A stretch of 64,000 bases of DNA from CAZZCP01 sp964653235 (GTDB lineage Bacteria > Bdellovibrionota > Bdellovibrionia > Bdellovibrionales > UBA840). The stretch is from contig CAZZCP010000003.1 in NCBI GenBank assembly GCA_964653235.1, forward strand, positions 1-64,000, read 5' to 3'. How positions within the stretch are numbered: the stretch's first letter is position 1; each line of letters starts with the position of its first letter. The translations under genes and the position numbers were made by a program. Below the pieces are notes generated by a model that saw nothing but the letters and a program-made list of their open reading frames with translations, did not search any database and had not been told where the DNA came from. Of this stretch, positions 34,846-43,523 are shown piece by piece.

Positions 34846-35889
34846 ATGCGTTTTTGGGATAAGGTCTCTGAATACTTCGCCAATGATATTGCCATCGACT
34901 TAGGAACCGCCAACACACTGGTTTTCGCTAAAGGCAAAGGTATCATTTTAAATGAACCCTCTGTGGTTGCTGTGCAAAAAAACTATCGCGGCATGCAAAA
35001 CCGTGTTCTCGCTGTTGGAACCGAAGCAAAAGATATGTTGGGAAGAACACCTGGCAGTATTGTTGCGATTCGTCCTATTAAGGATGGCGTTATTGCAGAC
35101 TTTGAAGTGACTCAATCTATGTTGAAATACTTTATTTCAAAGTCTACCGGAAATCGCCGCGGAATCATTCCACCAAGAATTATTATTTGTGTTCCTTACG
35201 GCATCACGCAGGTTGAGAAAAGAGCGGTAAAAGAGTCGGCCCACTCCGCCGGGGCAAGAGAAGTTTTTCTCATCGAAGAGCCAATGGCAGCCGCGATAGG
35301 AGCTGGTTTACCCATTACAGAGCCCTCTGGTAATATGGTTGTTGATATTGGTGGTGGTACAACCGGCGTTGCTGTGATTTCTTTAGGTGGAATTGTGTAT
35401 TGTAAATCTATCAAAGTGGCAGGAGATCGCTTTGATGAGGCTATCGTCAACTATGTAAGACGCCAATTTAATCTTCTCATTGGTGAGCGTACAGCAGAGA
35501 AAATCAAAGTTACAATTGGCAATGCTTTTCCCTTTGAAGAAGAAAAAGTGATGGAGATTAAGGGAAGAGATTTAGTTGCCGGAGCTCCTAAAACGATCGA
35601 GATTACATCAAGTCAAGTTTATGATGCCTTGATGGATCCCTTATCTGAAGTCGTTGATGCAGTTCGAACCGCTCTTGAAAAGACTCCTCCTGAACTTGCC
35701 TCTGATATCGTCGATAATGGTATTGTACTCACTGGCGGTGGTGCTCTTATGTACAATCTCGATGTGCTTTTACGCGAAAAAACAGGTTTGCCTGTATCAA
35801 TCGCTGAGGATCCATTGACTTGCGTTGTGATTGGCTCAGGAAAAGTTCTCGATAAACTTGATCTATTACGTCAACTATGTACGGATTAA
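34846..35889 (+). CDS. mreB: Rod-shape-determining actin homologue MreB
   Basis: Bacterial actin that guides side-wall murein synthesis. The first phosphate loop is DIAIDLGTANTLVF (residues 14-27), the second is VVDIGGGTTGVAVISLGG (about 165-182) and the adenosine motif is GIVLTGGGALMYNL (about 294-307). An amphipathic N-terminus (MRFWDKVSEYF) is present. The length of 347 is exact for the family. AGGATG precedes the ATG. Unusually, mreC and mreD do not follow; instead there are sigma-like, anti-sigma-like and histidine kinase genes. Confidence 0.97.
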   Translation: MRFWDKVSEYFANDIAIDLGTANTLVFAKGKGIILNEPSVVAVQKNYRGMQNRVLAVGTEAKDMLGRTPGSIVAIRPIKDGVIADFEVTQSMLKYFISKSTGNRRGIIPPRIIICVPYGITQVEKRAVKESAHSAGAREVFLIEEPMAAAIGAGLPITEPSGNMVVDIGGGTTGVAVISLGGIVYCKSIKVAGDRFDEAIVNYVRRQFNLLIGERTAEKIKVTIGNAFPFEEEKVMEIKGRDLVAGAPKTIEITSSQVYDALMDPLSEVVDAVRTALEKTPPELASDIVDNGIVLTGGGALMYNLDVLLREKTGLPVSIAEDPLTCVVIGSGKVLDKLDLLRQLCTD

Positions 35890-35892
35890 TCT

Positions 35893-36375
35893 ATGACAGA
35901 AGAGCAAGTAAAAGCGGTTGCCTTGTTCTTTCACTATTCTCTTATTGACGACCATCTGGCGTTTGAAGCATCGAAGAAATGTTTGCAAGAGTGTGCCAAT
36001 AAACTCTCTGAAGAGACTGCTGAAGAAAAAAACCCTTGGGTAGTTATCGTTTATCAATCGGTAAAGACATGGAAAAAATTTAAAAGCAATAAGATTAAAC
36101 AAGTCTCGCAATCTCCAGATCAAAACGCAATTCCGATGACATTAGAGAAGAGTATTCAAGTGTCTGATAATATCGATCTTGGGCCTTGGTATGAACTATT
36201 GAAAAAAGCCAAGCCAGAAGAGTTTTTGTTAATCGTTTGGAATGTTATCCTAAAAGTTCCTGAAGATGTACTGTCTCAGTCTCTAGGAATTAGCCAGGGT
36301 ACGGTCAGGTTTCGAATTGCAAAGGGCCTTCGAATTCTTGGATCCAATTTAAACCCCAAGGATATAGAGGCCTGA
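35893..36375 (+). CDS. Sigma-factor-like protein (region 4 helix-turn-helix)
   Basis: A 160-residue protein. Its C-terminal part, VWNVILKVPEDVLSQSLGIS followed by QGTVRFRIAKGLRIL (about residues 116-150), has the helix-turn-helix pattern of sigma70 region 4 as seen in ECF sigma factors. The N-terminal half is helical but the usual region 2 features are not clear. It begins three bases after mreB and its stop overlaps the anti-sigma-like gene by one base, a classic sigma/anti-sigma arrangement. Other HTH regulators are possible. Confidence 0.6.
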   Translation: MTEEQVKAVALFFHYSLIDDHLAFEASKKCLQECANKLSEETAEEKNPWVVIVYQSVKTWKKFKSNKIKQVSQSPDQNAIPMTLEKSIQVSDNIDLGPWYELLKKAKPEEFLLIVWNVILKVPEDVLSQSLGISQGTVRFRIAKGLRILGSNLNPKDIEA

Positions 36376-37319
36376 TGGCTAAGATGAAGCTGAGCAAATT
36401 TATTTGTAAAGAACTCCTATATAATCATATTATTGGTGATTTAGATCCTGATCGAAAAGCCAGTGTGGATGAGTTTTTAAATTCTGATGAGGAAATTCAA
36501 AGAGATTATAGAGAACTACAAGGCTCAATTCGATATTTAGAAAACTTGCAAAAATCAAAGCTTTCTGAGCCCTATGTCGAAAAGTTGATTCAAAGTTTAG
36601 ATGGACCCAAAAACAACTTTGCGGCCAAAAAGTGGTTTCGGGCCATTTCAGTTTTTGGTTTTATTGTATTTATTGCCTTTATATTATCTCAGGCTTTTCC
36701 AGAGCAGAATTTCAATACGCTTTTTTACAAAGAAAAAGAAAATATTGTGGTCATCAATATTCCTCCAAAAAATAGCAATCCAGAGCTGCTGGCGCAAAAT
36801 TCCAAGCAAAATTCTAAGCCGATTAAAGAAGAACTCGTAGAGGATGATGAGAACAATTCACCCGATCAGCAGAGCCCTAAAGAACAAATTGATATTCCTA
36901 AAACAAAGCTGGCAGCGAATACTGTGAAGTCTGCGCAAAAGGCAGAAGAGCCTAAACCGCAAAAAAATGAAGAGAAACTCTCTACCGGACTTCAGGGATT
37001 TGTATATCGTGCCTATATGAGTGTTGAAAACCATGAACAAGTAGCTGAAGAATTTACCGCAAAAATCAAAGAACTTGGAGGAGAAAAAGCCGGCACAGTT
37101 AGGTTAGGTTGGGTCAAACCCAATGGACGTCGCTATTATCACTTGGCCATGCAAAAGACCAATTTTGATACTCTAACCGATTTTTTTAGAAGCTATGGTA
37201 GCCTACATATCGTTAAAACACCTCATAGAAGAGTTATGCCTGAGGGGAGTTTTCGTCTGATTTTAGAACTAGAAGGGTCTGATAGTGCAAACAGCACAAA
37301 AGAAGCCGAAAAAAAATAA
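36375..37319 (+). CDS. Anti-sigma-like single-pass membrane protein
   Basis: The N-terminal cytoplasmic part (LLYNHIIGDLDPDRKASVDEF, residues 14-34) resembles the anti-sigma domain start found in zinc-less anti-sigma factors. One membrane helix lies at about 87-107. A long Pro/Lys/Glu/Gln-rich periplasmic linker (about 125-205) precedes a C-terminal domain of about 95 residues (LSTGLQGFVYRAYMS onward). It overlaps both neighbours and may hold the preceding sigma-like protein at the membrane until a periplasmic signal arrives. The signal is unknown. Confidence 0.6.
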   Translation: MAKMKLSKFICKELLYNHIIGDLDPDRKASVDEFLNSDEEIQRDYRELQGSIRYLENLQKSKLSEPYVEKLIQSLDGPKNNFAAKKWFRAISVFGFIVFIAFILSQAFPEQNFNTLFYKEKENIVVINIPPKNSNPELLAQNSKQNSKPIKEELVEDDENNSPDQQSPKEQIDIPKTKLAANTVKSAQKAEEPKPQKNEEKLSTGLQGFVYRAYMSVENHEQVAEEFTAKIKELGGEKAGTVRLGWVKPNGRRYYHLAMQKTNFDTLTDFFRSYGSLHIVKTPHRRVMPEGSFRLILELEGSDSANSTKEAEKK

Positions 37320-39177
37320 GAACTTTAAAAGCTCAATGGGCATTGCGATTGCTCTTAGTTTTTTATTTTTTACCAGTATCCCCTTAGTATTGATATCTTT
37401 CTACGCTTTGAATCTTTTCAGCAAAAACACGCAAGAAGAAGTACGATCAAAATTGCTTCAAAGTTCATCTATTTTACAGATTGAAATCAATGATACACAA
37501 AAATACTATCGCGCATCTACCTTAGATTGGAGTGGAGATCGGCGCTTAAAGTACTTCATCTCCTCTAGAGCGAATGAAATACATTCATTGATTCAAAGGT
37601 GGATGAGCACTCCTGGAGTAGATCGAATTCGTGTTTACGATAGAAGAAGAAATATTTTGAGTTCATTTTTAAAAAGAGGTAAGGGAATTTTTCGCGAATA
37701 TGAATTCTCGCAAGAAGCCCATTTGCAGCTACCTCAAAAACTGAACAAAAGTTTTTTTTACTATTATAAAATGTCTTTTGAAAAAGATCTTTGGCTACAC
37801 AACTTAATGCCAATTTTGGGTGAAAACAATGTATTGCTTGGTTATTTGCAAGTCTTGCATCGAGTTCCAAAGTCTTTTTGGCAAGAACTTGCGACAAAAA
37901 ATAAACTTGAAATAGCTATTAATGACAAGCAAAACACTTGGTCGAGCAACGACAAGCTCGAAGAGCTTCCTTGGCAGAGTTTAGAAAAAACAAAATTAGA
38001 GCAAGTTGAGCTTTTGCAAGAAAGCTTTGCATTTGGCATTATAAACTTACCACAAGACAAAAGCAAAATTCAGATTGCTTATGGAATTTCAATAGAGAGT
38101 GCAGTCGGTAGAGAGCGAAAGTTAAGGGGGGCCATGATCACTGCTCTTTTTATATTTCTAGCCCTACTTTATCCGATCTTCTTGTTTGTTTCGATTAGAC
38201 TATTGAAACCTTTGCGAAGATTGGCTGAAGCTAGCCAAAACTTAAGCATTCAGGCTACAGAAGTTGCACTTCCAGTACGTGGAAATGATGAAGTTGCATT
38301 GTTAACTCATAACTTCAATGAGATGAGCCGTAAACTTTCAAAAACTCAATCCGAATTAAAACAAAAACTTCAAGAGCTTGAAAAGAGCAACCAGAACCTG
38401 CAAGAGACTCAGGCCAGTCTCATTCAGTCAGCAAAAATGGCAGGTCTTGGTCAATTGGTTGCCGGAGTAGCCCACGAGCTCAATAATCCGATTTCATTCA
38501 TATATAGTAATACTCAACAGCTAGAAGAGTACCTGAACACACTAATGCAACTTGCTGAGAACTCTCCTCAAAAAGCTCAAATGGAAGATTGGGAATATCT
38601 AAAAAAAGACATCCCTAAGTTGGTTGATGCTTTTCGTGACGGAGCACAAAGAACCAGTGAAATCGTAAAAAACTTGCAGAGCTTTGCAAGAAAAGAAAAC
38701 GATCATTGGGAGCAAGTCGATTTACAAGAGTTGGTTGAAAACTCATTAAAGCTCTTGGATAGCCAAATCAAGAACCGTGTTTCAATTCACCTTGATTTTC
38801 AATTTCAGCAAAAGATCTATTGTAACCGAAATCAAATCAATCAAGTCATTATGAATCTTTTAACCAATGCTAGCCAAGCCATAGAAGATAAAGGCAAAAT
38901 TTTTATTCGTAGTCGTAAAGAAAAGAACTTTTACATGCTTGAGGTTGAAGACACCGGAAGAGGCATGGATTTAGGAACCCAAGAGCGAGTCTTTGATCCT
39001 TTCTTTACCACGAAGGAAGTCGGGCAAGGCACGGGGCTTGGCTTGAGTGTAAGTTACAACATCATCGAAAAGCACAATGGTATCATTCGAGTTCAATCTC
39101 AAGTTGGTAAGGGAAGTCTATTTCAGGTGTTATTGCCAATTACAAGTGAACAAAATATGAATAGTGTTTCGAATTGA
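37285..39177 (+). CDS. Membrane sensor histidine kinase
   Basis: The GTG start at 37285 has AGAAGGG upstream. Two membrane helices (about 20-42 and 277-300) enclose a periplasmic sensor domain of about 230 residues. A HAMP domain (PLRRLAEASQNLSIQ), a coiled coil and the HisKA box GLGQLVAGVAHELNNPISF (phospho-His near 397) follow. The HATPase has the N box VIMNLLTNASQAI (about 520), DTGRGMD and GTGLGLSVSYNII (about 582). No partner response regulator gene is adjacent. Its overlap of 35 bases with the anti-sigma-like gene ties it to the mreB operon. Confidence 0.93.
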   Translation: MQTAQKKPKKNKNFKSSMGIAIALSFLFFTSIPLVLISFYALNLFSKNTQEEVRSKLLQSSSILQIEINDTQKYYRASTLDWSGDRRLKYFISSRANEIHSLIQRWMSTPGVDRIRVYDRRRNILSSFLKRGKGIFREYEFSQEAHLQLPQKLNKSFFYYYKMSFEKDLWLHNLMPILGENNVLLGYLQVLHRVPKSFWQELATKNKLEIAINDKQNTWSSNDKLEELPWQSLEKTKLEQVELLQESFAFGIINLPQDKSKIQIAYGISIESAVGRERKLRGAMITALFIFLALLYPIFLFVSIRLLKPLRRLAEASQNLSIQATEVALPVRGNDEVALLTHNFNEMSRKLSKTQSELKQKLQELEKSNQNLQETQASLIQSAKMAGLGQLVAGVAHELNNPISFIYSNTQQLEEYLNTLMQLAENSPQKAQMEDWEYLKKDIPKLVDAFRDGAQRTSEIVKNLQSFARKENDHWEQVDLQELVENSLKLLDSQIKNRVSIHLDFQFQQKIYCNRNQINQVIMNLLTNASQAIEDKGKIFIRSRKEKNFYMLEVEDTGRGMDLGTQERVFDPFFTTKEVGQGTGLGLSVSYNIIEKHNGIIRVQSQVGKGSLFQVLLPITSEQNMNSVSN

Positions 39178-39270
39178 GACGCTCTTAGATGCAACTCACT
39201 TATTTTAAAGCTTTTTTGGTAAATTCATTTTGGCCTAAGATTTGCTTATTTATAATATAGAGGGGAAATC

Positions 39271-39753
39271 ATGAAATTTGCAGGATTCATTTTTTTAGGC
39301 TTAATTGCATCGTTTCATCAGTCTTATGGTGAAGACTCTGAGGTGTTGGCCAATAAAATCATCAATTCCCATTATCAAGCTGTAGATGTAAATAATCAGC
39401 TTGATCAGCGAAGAGTAGAGATTGAGAATCAAAAAACTTTACTCGAGAATGATCTTTCCTCACAAAAGCTTCATAAAAATGCCTATGGTGGTGCCGAAAC
39501 TTACGGAATAATCCAAGCCGAAAGTCAGCCTTTTTCTGATAGTGATCCCGATTTGTACGAAAATTCGACCTTTGAAAGTATTGATTACCAACTCTATCAA
39601 GAGAGAAAACAAGCTGCCGCAGTGAAAGCATATGATGAAAAAGTAAAACGAGAGTACATCGAAAACTTTAAAGAAAATGCTCGGCAACAAGGTTATGAAG
39701 TTGTTATTGATGATGACTTAGTGGTTCAAGAGTATCGAAAAATCAAAGACTAG
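39271..39753 (+). CDS. Small exported protein of unknown function
   Basis: A 160-residue protein with a signal peptide (residues 1-20, ending SYG). GAGGGG precedes the ATG. The mature part is acidic and helical with two Tyr-rich stretches (DPDLYENSTFESIDYQLYQE). No cysteines or known domain. A TATAAT-like element at 39251-39256 (TATAAT within TTTATAATATAG) may be its -10 box. Its 3' end overlaps the opposing RadC-like gene by 36 bases. Confidence 0.55.
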   Translation: MKFAGFIFLGLIASFHQSYGEDSEVLANKIINSHYQAVDVNNQLDQRRVEIENQKTLLENDLSSQKLHKNAYGGAETYGIIQAESQPFSDSDPDLYENSTFESIDYQLYQERKQAAAVKAYDEKVKREYIENFKENARQQGYEVVIDDDLVVQEYRKIKD

Positions 39754-40104
39754 TGATTCTAATCGAAAACTAAAAAACTCCTCTTCATAAAAAATCCAGT
39801 GATCCCAAAATTCAAAAGGACTGCTTTTTAGACTTTCAACTAGTTGTCGCGTCATTTCGACATCTTTTTTCGAGGGATAGACACCTCCATCTATATGGTT
39901 GTGAAGCAAGATAAATGATTTAGCATTTTGAGATGTCAAAAAAAATATGAGCGAGGAGAGCTGAAAACAGCATTGGTATCTGTCACCTTCAGCAATTTTC
40001 TGAGTCTTTATGTGATGGTAGTTTTTATCAAGAGCAATGGCCCAGACTTGTTCTACCTTACTGTAAAATATATCTTTGTAGCTTGATTTCCAAAGTGCAG
40101 GCAT
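39718..40104 (-). CDS. RadC-like JAB/MPN-domain protein
   Basis: A 128-residue protein resembling the C-terminal JAB domain of RadC/UPF0758. The metal-binding motif FILLHNHIDGGVYPSKKDVEMTRQL (about residues 64-88) keeps the HxH and the S-x-x-D pattern, and FWDHWIF matches LLDHLII of RadC. The N-terminal helix-hairpin-helix domain is absent, as in short RadC-like proteins of mobile elements. The true function of RadC proteins is unsettled. It overlaps the end of the exported-protein gene on the plus strand. Confidence 0.65.
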   Translation of the reverse strand: MPALWKSSYKDIFYSKVEQVWAIALDKNYHHIKTQKIAEGDRYQCCFQLSSLIFFLTSQNAKSFILLHNHIDGGVYPSKKDVEMTRQLVESLKSSPFEFWDHWIFYEEEFFSFRLESLVFDFSILLNH

Positions 40105-40251
40105 GTGACGATAAATGGCAAAAAAAAGGCCAAGCTCATCTCGCTCACATTAGACTTTTACGTCCGATTATAGTTTTTGCTGTGCGCAAAGGGATGAAAT
40201 CCGAAAATGAGCGATATTATGATAGGTAGATATCTTTTTTAGGAGACGAAT

Positions 40252-40842
40252 ATGAAAAGTATAATTTTATTAATATCGATGATTTTTGTTTTGAGCTCTT
40301 GTGGTCCTAGAGCTTTTACAAAAGGTGAGTATGATAATGTACAAAATGAAAACAATTTGAATGACCGTTGGTCAGAGACTGACATGCAAAAAGTTGTGGC
40401 CAACTTGGTCGGCAAAATGACGAATCACTATTCGATTGCCCGCAAAAAAAAGCCGCCTATTGTAATTGTGACGAAATTACAGAATAAAACCAGAGAACAC
40501 ATCGACACTCAAAGCATTATGGATATGGTTAAAATTGAGTTAATGAACTCAGGTAAAGTACAATTTGTTGATAAAGAAGCTCGTGAAGATATTAAAGACG
40601 AATATGATTATCAGGGTTCAGGCATTGTTGCTGAAGGAACCGCCAAGGCTGGTGGCGGCCAAGTTGGAGCGGACTTTATTCTCAATGGTCGACTAGATTC
40701 TATTGTTCAAGAAGTCGGTAAAGACAAAACAGTTTACTATAAAGTTACCCTCAACTTAACCAACTTAAAAACTGGTTTAATCGTATGGGGTGGCCAAGAG
40801 CAACTTAGAAAAGCCTATCGCAAAAGACGTGTAGGTCTATAA
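40252..40842 (+). CDS. LpoB-like lipoprotein
   Basis: Outer-membrane lipoprotein resembling LpoB, activator of PBP1B. The lipobox is LSSC (about residues 14-17). The mature part has the LpoB-family features: MQKVVANLVGKM, PPIVIVTKLQNKTREHID (about 67-84), MVKIELMNSGKVQFVD (about 91-106), GADFILNGRLDSI (about 145-157) and LNLTNLKTGLIVWGGQE at the end. Many bacteria carry such paralogues beside a TPR lipoprotein, as here (40846). AGGAG precedes the ATG. Which PBP it acts on, if any, is inference; PBP1A is encoded at 18322. Confidence 0.75.
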   Translation: MKSIILLISMIFVLSSCGPRAFTKGEYDNVQNENNLNDRWSETDMQKVVANLVGKMTNHYSIARKKKPPIVIVTKLQNKTREHIDTQSIMDMVKIELMNSGKVQFVDKEAREDIKDEYDYQGSGIVAEGTAKAGGGQVGADFILNGRLDSIVQEVGKDKTVYYKVTLNLTNLKTGLIVWGGQEQLRKAYRKRRVGL

Positions 40843-40845
40843 TTT

Positions 40846-42072
40846 ATGCTGCAAAGATTTGCTCTTTGCTCCCTTTTATTATTGTTTGCGGCTTGTGCAA
40901 GCTACCAAAAGCAGCTGGCCAAGTCACAAAATCTTGCTAAGCAAGGCAAATATCTTGAGGCAGCAAATGAAATTAAAGAAAAAGCTTTAAAAGATGGAGA
41001 CGATCAACTCGTCTACTTGCTTGATTATGGCACTTTCTTGCACATGGCTGGGCTCTATGACCAATCCAACCAAGCATTTTTAAAGGCCAATGATATTGCC
41101 GATATAAAAGATTACACCAGCTTGTCTAGAGAAGCTGGTTCGATTCTCTTAAACGAGGGTTTAGTTCAGTACAAGGGCGATGATTACGAAAAAGTGCTCA
41201 TCAATGCTTATCTTGCCATGAATTTTTTAATGATGGGGCAGTTTGAGTCGGCACAAGTCGAGGCCAGAAGGCTCAATGACAAACTCTACAAATTTCGTTA
41301 CGAGGGCAAAAAAAAGTACGATCAAAACCCATTCGCTTTTTACCTTTCGGCAATGATTTGGGAGTACTCAAGAGAGTATGACTCCGCTTACATTGACTAT
41401 GAAAGAGCCTACAATCTCAATCCTAGTATACCCATGCTTAAAGAAGATCTGGTTCGTTCAGCCTATCTCTCAAGACGGGGGGATATGCTCAAAAAATGGA
41501 GAAAAGCTTTTCCGAAGGTAAAATTTGAACCTCAAAAATGGAAAAAAAGAGAATACGGCGAAATTATCGTTCTTTACCAACAAGGGAGAGGGCCTCAAAA
41601 AAGACCGAATCCATCTTTTAAAAAGGTTCCTAAACTTTATCCAAGGTTGAACCGAGGTGTTGCCGCTGAAATGAAAATCAATGGAAAAACACATAAGTCG
41701 CAGCAGGTTTATGATTTGCAGACAGTTGCAATCAAAACTTTGGATGATCAGTACTCGGCACTTGTTGCGAAACGAGTTGCAGGTATTGCCGCCAAAGCCG
41801 TAATTGCCAATCAAATTAAAAAAGAAAATCAACTTTTAGGTCAACTTGCTTGGATCGGTATGAATATGGCTGATGTTGCTGACCTTCGCCAGTGGACGAC
41901 ATTGCCTCAGAGTATTCATGTTTTGAGGGTTCCTGTACCGAAAGGTGAGTATGACTTTGTTTTGCGTGCCGTAGATGCTGCGAATCGACCTACTGGTGAG
42001 TCAAAATCTTTTTCAAATGTAAAAGTGGCCCGGGGCAAGCCAACTTTCTTGCTTTGGAGGAGTTTCAAATAA
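40846..42072 (+). CDS. TPR-repeat lipoprotein
   Basis: Lipoprotein with lipobox FAAC (about residues 14-17) and tetratricopeptide-like helices between about residues 25 and 215 (for example AKQGKYLEAANEIKEKALKD and EYDSAYIDYERAYNLNPSIP). A C-terminal part with mixed structure ends VARGKPTFLLWRSFK. This two-part layout is that of the COG3014-type family usually found next to LpoB-like proteins. It starts three bases after the LpoB-like gene. Its biochemical role is not known. Confidence 0.65.
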   Translation: MLQRFALCSLLLLFAACASYQKQLAKSQNLAKQGKYLEAANEIKEKALKDGDDQLVYLLDYGTFLHMAGLYDQSNQAFLKANDIADIKDYTSLSREAGSILLNEGLVQYKGDDYEKVLINAYLAMNFLMMGQFESAQVEARRLNDKLYKFRYEGKKKYDQNPFAFYLSAMIWEYSREYDSAYIDYERAYNLNPSIPMLKEDLVRSAYLSRRGDMLKKWRKAFPKVKFEPQKWKKREYGEIIVLYQQGRGPQKRPNPSFKKVPKLYPRLNRGVAAEMKINGKTHKSQQVYDLQTVAIKTLDDQYSALVAKRVAGIAAKAVIANQIKKENQLLGQLAWIGMNMADVADLRQWTTLPQSIHVLRVPVPKGEYDFVLRAVDAANRPTGESKSFSNVKVARGKPTFLLWRSFK

Positions 42073-42093
42073 AAAACCCCGCATCAAGCGAGG
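42071..42093 (-). terminator. Intrinsic terminator of phaR
   Basis: On the minus strand, CCTCGC and GCGGGG flank a five-base loop (42093-42077) and six T follow (42076-42071). It lies 30 bases after the phaR stop and just beyond the end of the convergent TPR lipoprotein gene. Confidence 0.75.
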
Positions 42094-42123
42094 CCATCCT
42101 AAATTAAGAGATTTTAAAAATTC

Positions 42124-42672
42124 TTAGATGTTGAAATTACGATTGTTGTTTGAGTTCGGAAGCTCAGGAGTTACGTCATCGTTCTCAAGATAGTTATCTG
42201 ACTCAGAGGACTCGGAAGAACTAGCTGCATTGCCAATTCTTTGATCGAGCTTGGATTTTGCGTCATCATAAGAGGCAGATTTATTGGTGTTTGGCTCAAC
42301 AATGGCAGGTTGGTCAGAAATTGTTGTTTTATGAGAAGCAGGAAAAGCACCGAGTTTGGCAAGATAGGCTGAAATGCTTCCATCTTGGTTTTGAATCACT
42401 TCACGCAAAGTGTAAAGTGGTGCGTAAGACCCAGATTTCTTTTCAGCTTCGAAGATAATTTGCGTCAAGGTCGCTGCGGTAATGTCTCTTTTGGTTTTGT
42501 TGTCGACAACCATTACCTCTTCGGTGTTGCGAATCATCTTGGCTATGTCATCTAAGGTAACATAACAAGATTGTTGAGTGTCATAGAGCTTGCGGTTTTG
42601 GTATCTCTTAATAATTTTTACTTTACTGTTATTTTTCGAAGTAGTGCTGATAGATGGGTTTTGAATGTTCAA
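42124..42672 (-). CDS. phaR: PhaR-type polyhydroxyalkanoate regulator
   Basis: DNA-binding regulator. The N-terminal domain is the conserved PHA accumulation regulator fold, IIKRYQNRKLYDTQQSCYVTL (about residues 20-40), followed by DDIAKMIRNTEEVMVVDNKT and DITAATLTQIIFEAE. After residue 105 the protein is a low-complexity Ser/Asn/Asp-rich tail. The start is TTG at 42672, supported by GGGGAGG upstream. No PHA synthase, phasin or depolymerase genes are in the window, so the target genes are unknown; some bacteria use this domain more generally. Confidence 0.85.
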   Translation of the reverse strand: MNIQNPSISTTSKNNSKVKIIKRYQNRKLYDTQQSCYVTLDDIAKMIRNTEEVMVVDNKTKRDITAATLTQIIFEAEKKSGSYAPLYTLREVIQNQDGSISAYLAKLGAFPASHKTTISDQPAIVEPNTNKSASYDDAKSKLDQRIGNAASSSESSESDNYLENDDVTPELPNSNNNRNFNI

Positions 42673-42913
42673 GTAGGACCTCCCCTGCTCTTACCAAATT
42701 TCGGCGGCAGTGTACGTTACAAATTTCTCTCTTTCGTCAATAAACACAGCAATTTAGCCTTATCTAGACGATATTTTTCCTAACGAAGGGCAAAATAGGC
42801 AGAACGCCACAGGATGTCAAGGGCTGAATAGCCAGTGAAACGTGCAGTAACGCAATGCACACCTACGTCTACACTTGAGACATTCTAAGTCACTGAAAAG
42901 GTTAAGAATTCTC

Positions 42914-42941
42914 TAAAGAAATAAAAAGAACCGGCCGATAG
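42914..42941 (+). promoter_or_regulatory. FliA (sigma28)-like promoter
   Basis: TAAAGAAA (42914-42921), 12 bases, then GCCGATAG (42934-42941). The flagellar sigma28 consensus is TAAAGTTT, 11 bases, GCCGATAA. The -10 element matches seven of eight positions. It lies 50 bases before the GspG-like gene. The 319-base gap (42673-42991) otherwise holds only a small hairpin, GTGCA/TGCAC, near 42842-42860. Confidence 0.55.
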
Positions 42942-42991
42942 TCTAGAAAATACTCAGAAAAAGCAAAGTCTAAAAAAAGGGGAAAAGTTAC

Positions 42992-43444
42992 ATGAATAGC
43001 CAGTCAAATCAAAGTTTTAGCTCTTTTGACCTGGTTACAATGTTAGCGGCAATTGTCGCTATTTTTGTGATTACTGGACCTATTCTGTACAATCAATCCG
43101 ATGAAGAAAATCGCCAAAAAGCACAGCAAGAAGCCCTAATCATCTCAAAACAGATTCAAGATCAGCTTAAGGTGCAAATCAGTTCGAACCAGCAAGAGAC
43201 TAGCCAAGGTCGAGAAATCGCCTCTGATGAGCCCATCAATTGGGAGGGGATTGTGGGACAAGACCCTTGGGGACAACCATACCATTATCGAACAATCCGC
43301 AATGCCTATGGTTTACCAACACATTTGATCGTTTGGTCCAAAGGACCCAATGCATACCAAGATACGAAAGTTTCAGTGCTGAACAACACCAAGGACTTGG
43401 TTTTTGAAGGAGACGATATTGGCTCCTTCTACAGCCTTCGTTAG
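42992..43444 (+). CDS. GspG-like pseudopilin-type protein without a prepilin site
   Basis: A 150-residue protein with one N-terminal hydrophobic helix (about residues 13-34) and a C-terminal segment that matches type II secretion major pseudopilins: GQDPWGQPYHYRTI (about 89-102) and VWSKGPNAY. The cleavage and methylation motif GFTxxE is replaced by SSFDLVTML, so normal prepilin processing is doubtful. GGGGAAAAG precedes the ATG. It is preceded by a FliA-like promoter. No other secretion genes are nearby. Confidence 0.6.
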   Translation: MNSQSNQSFSSFDLVTMLAAIVAIFVITGPILYNQSDEENRQKAQQEALIISKQIQDQLKVQISSNQQETSQGREIASDEPINWEGIVGQDPWGQPYHYRTIRNAYGLPTHLIVWSKGPNAYQDTKVSVLNNTKDLVFEGDDIGSFYSLR

Positions 43445-43523
43445 CCAAAAGGTCGAGGTCTAGATTTCTTATCTGTGTTTTAGTCCGCCATCGAAGACTC
43501 CGAGTAAATTTTAAGGAGTGCAA

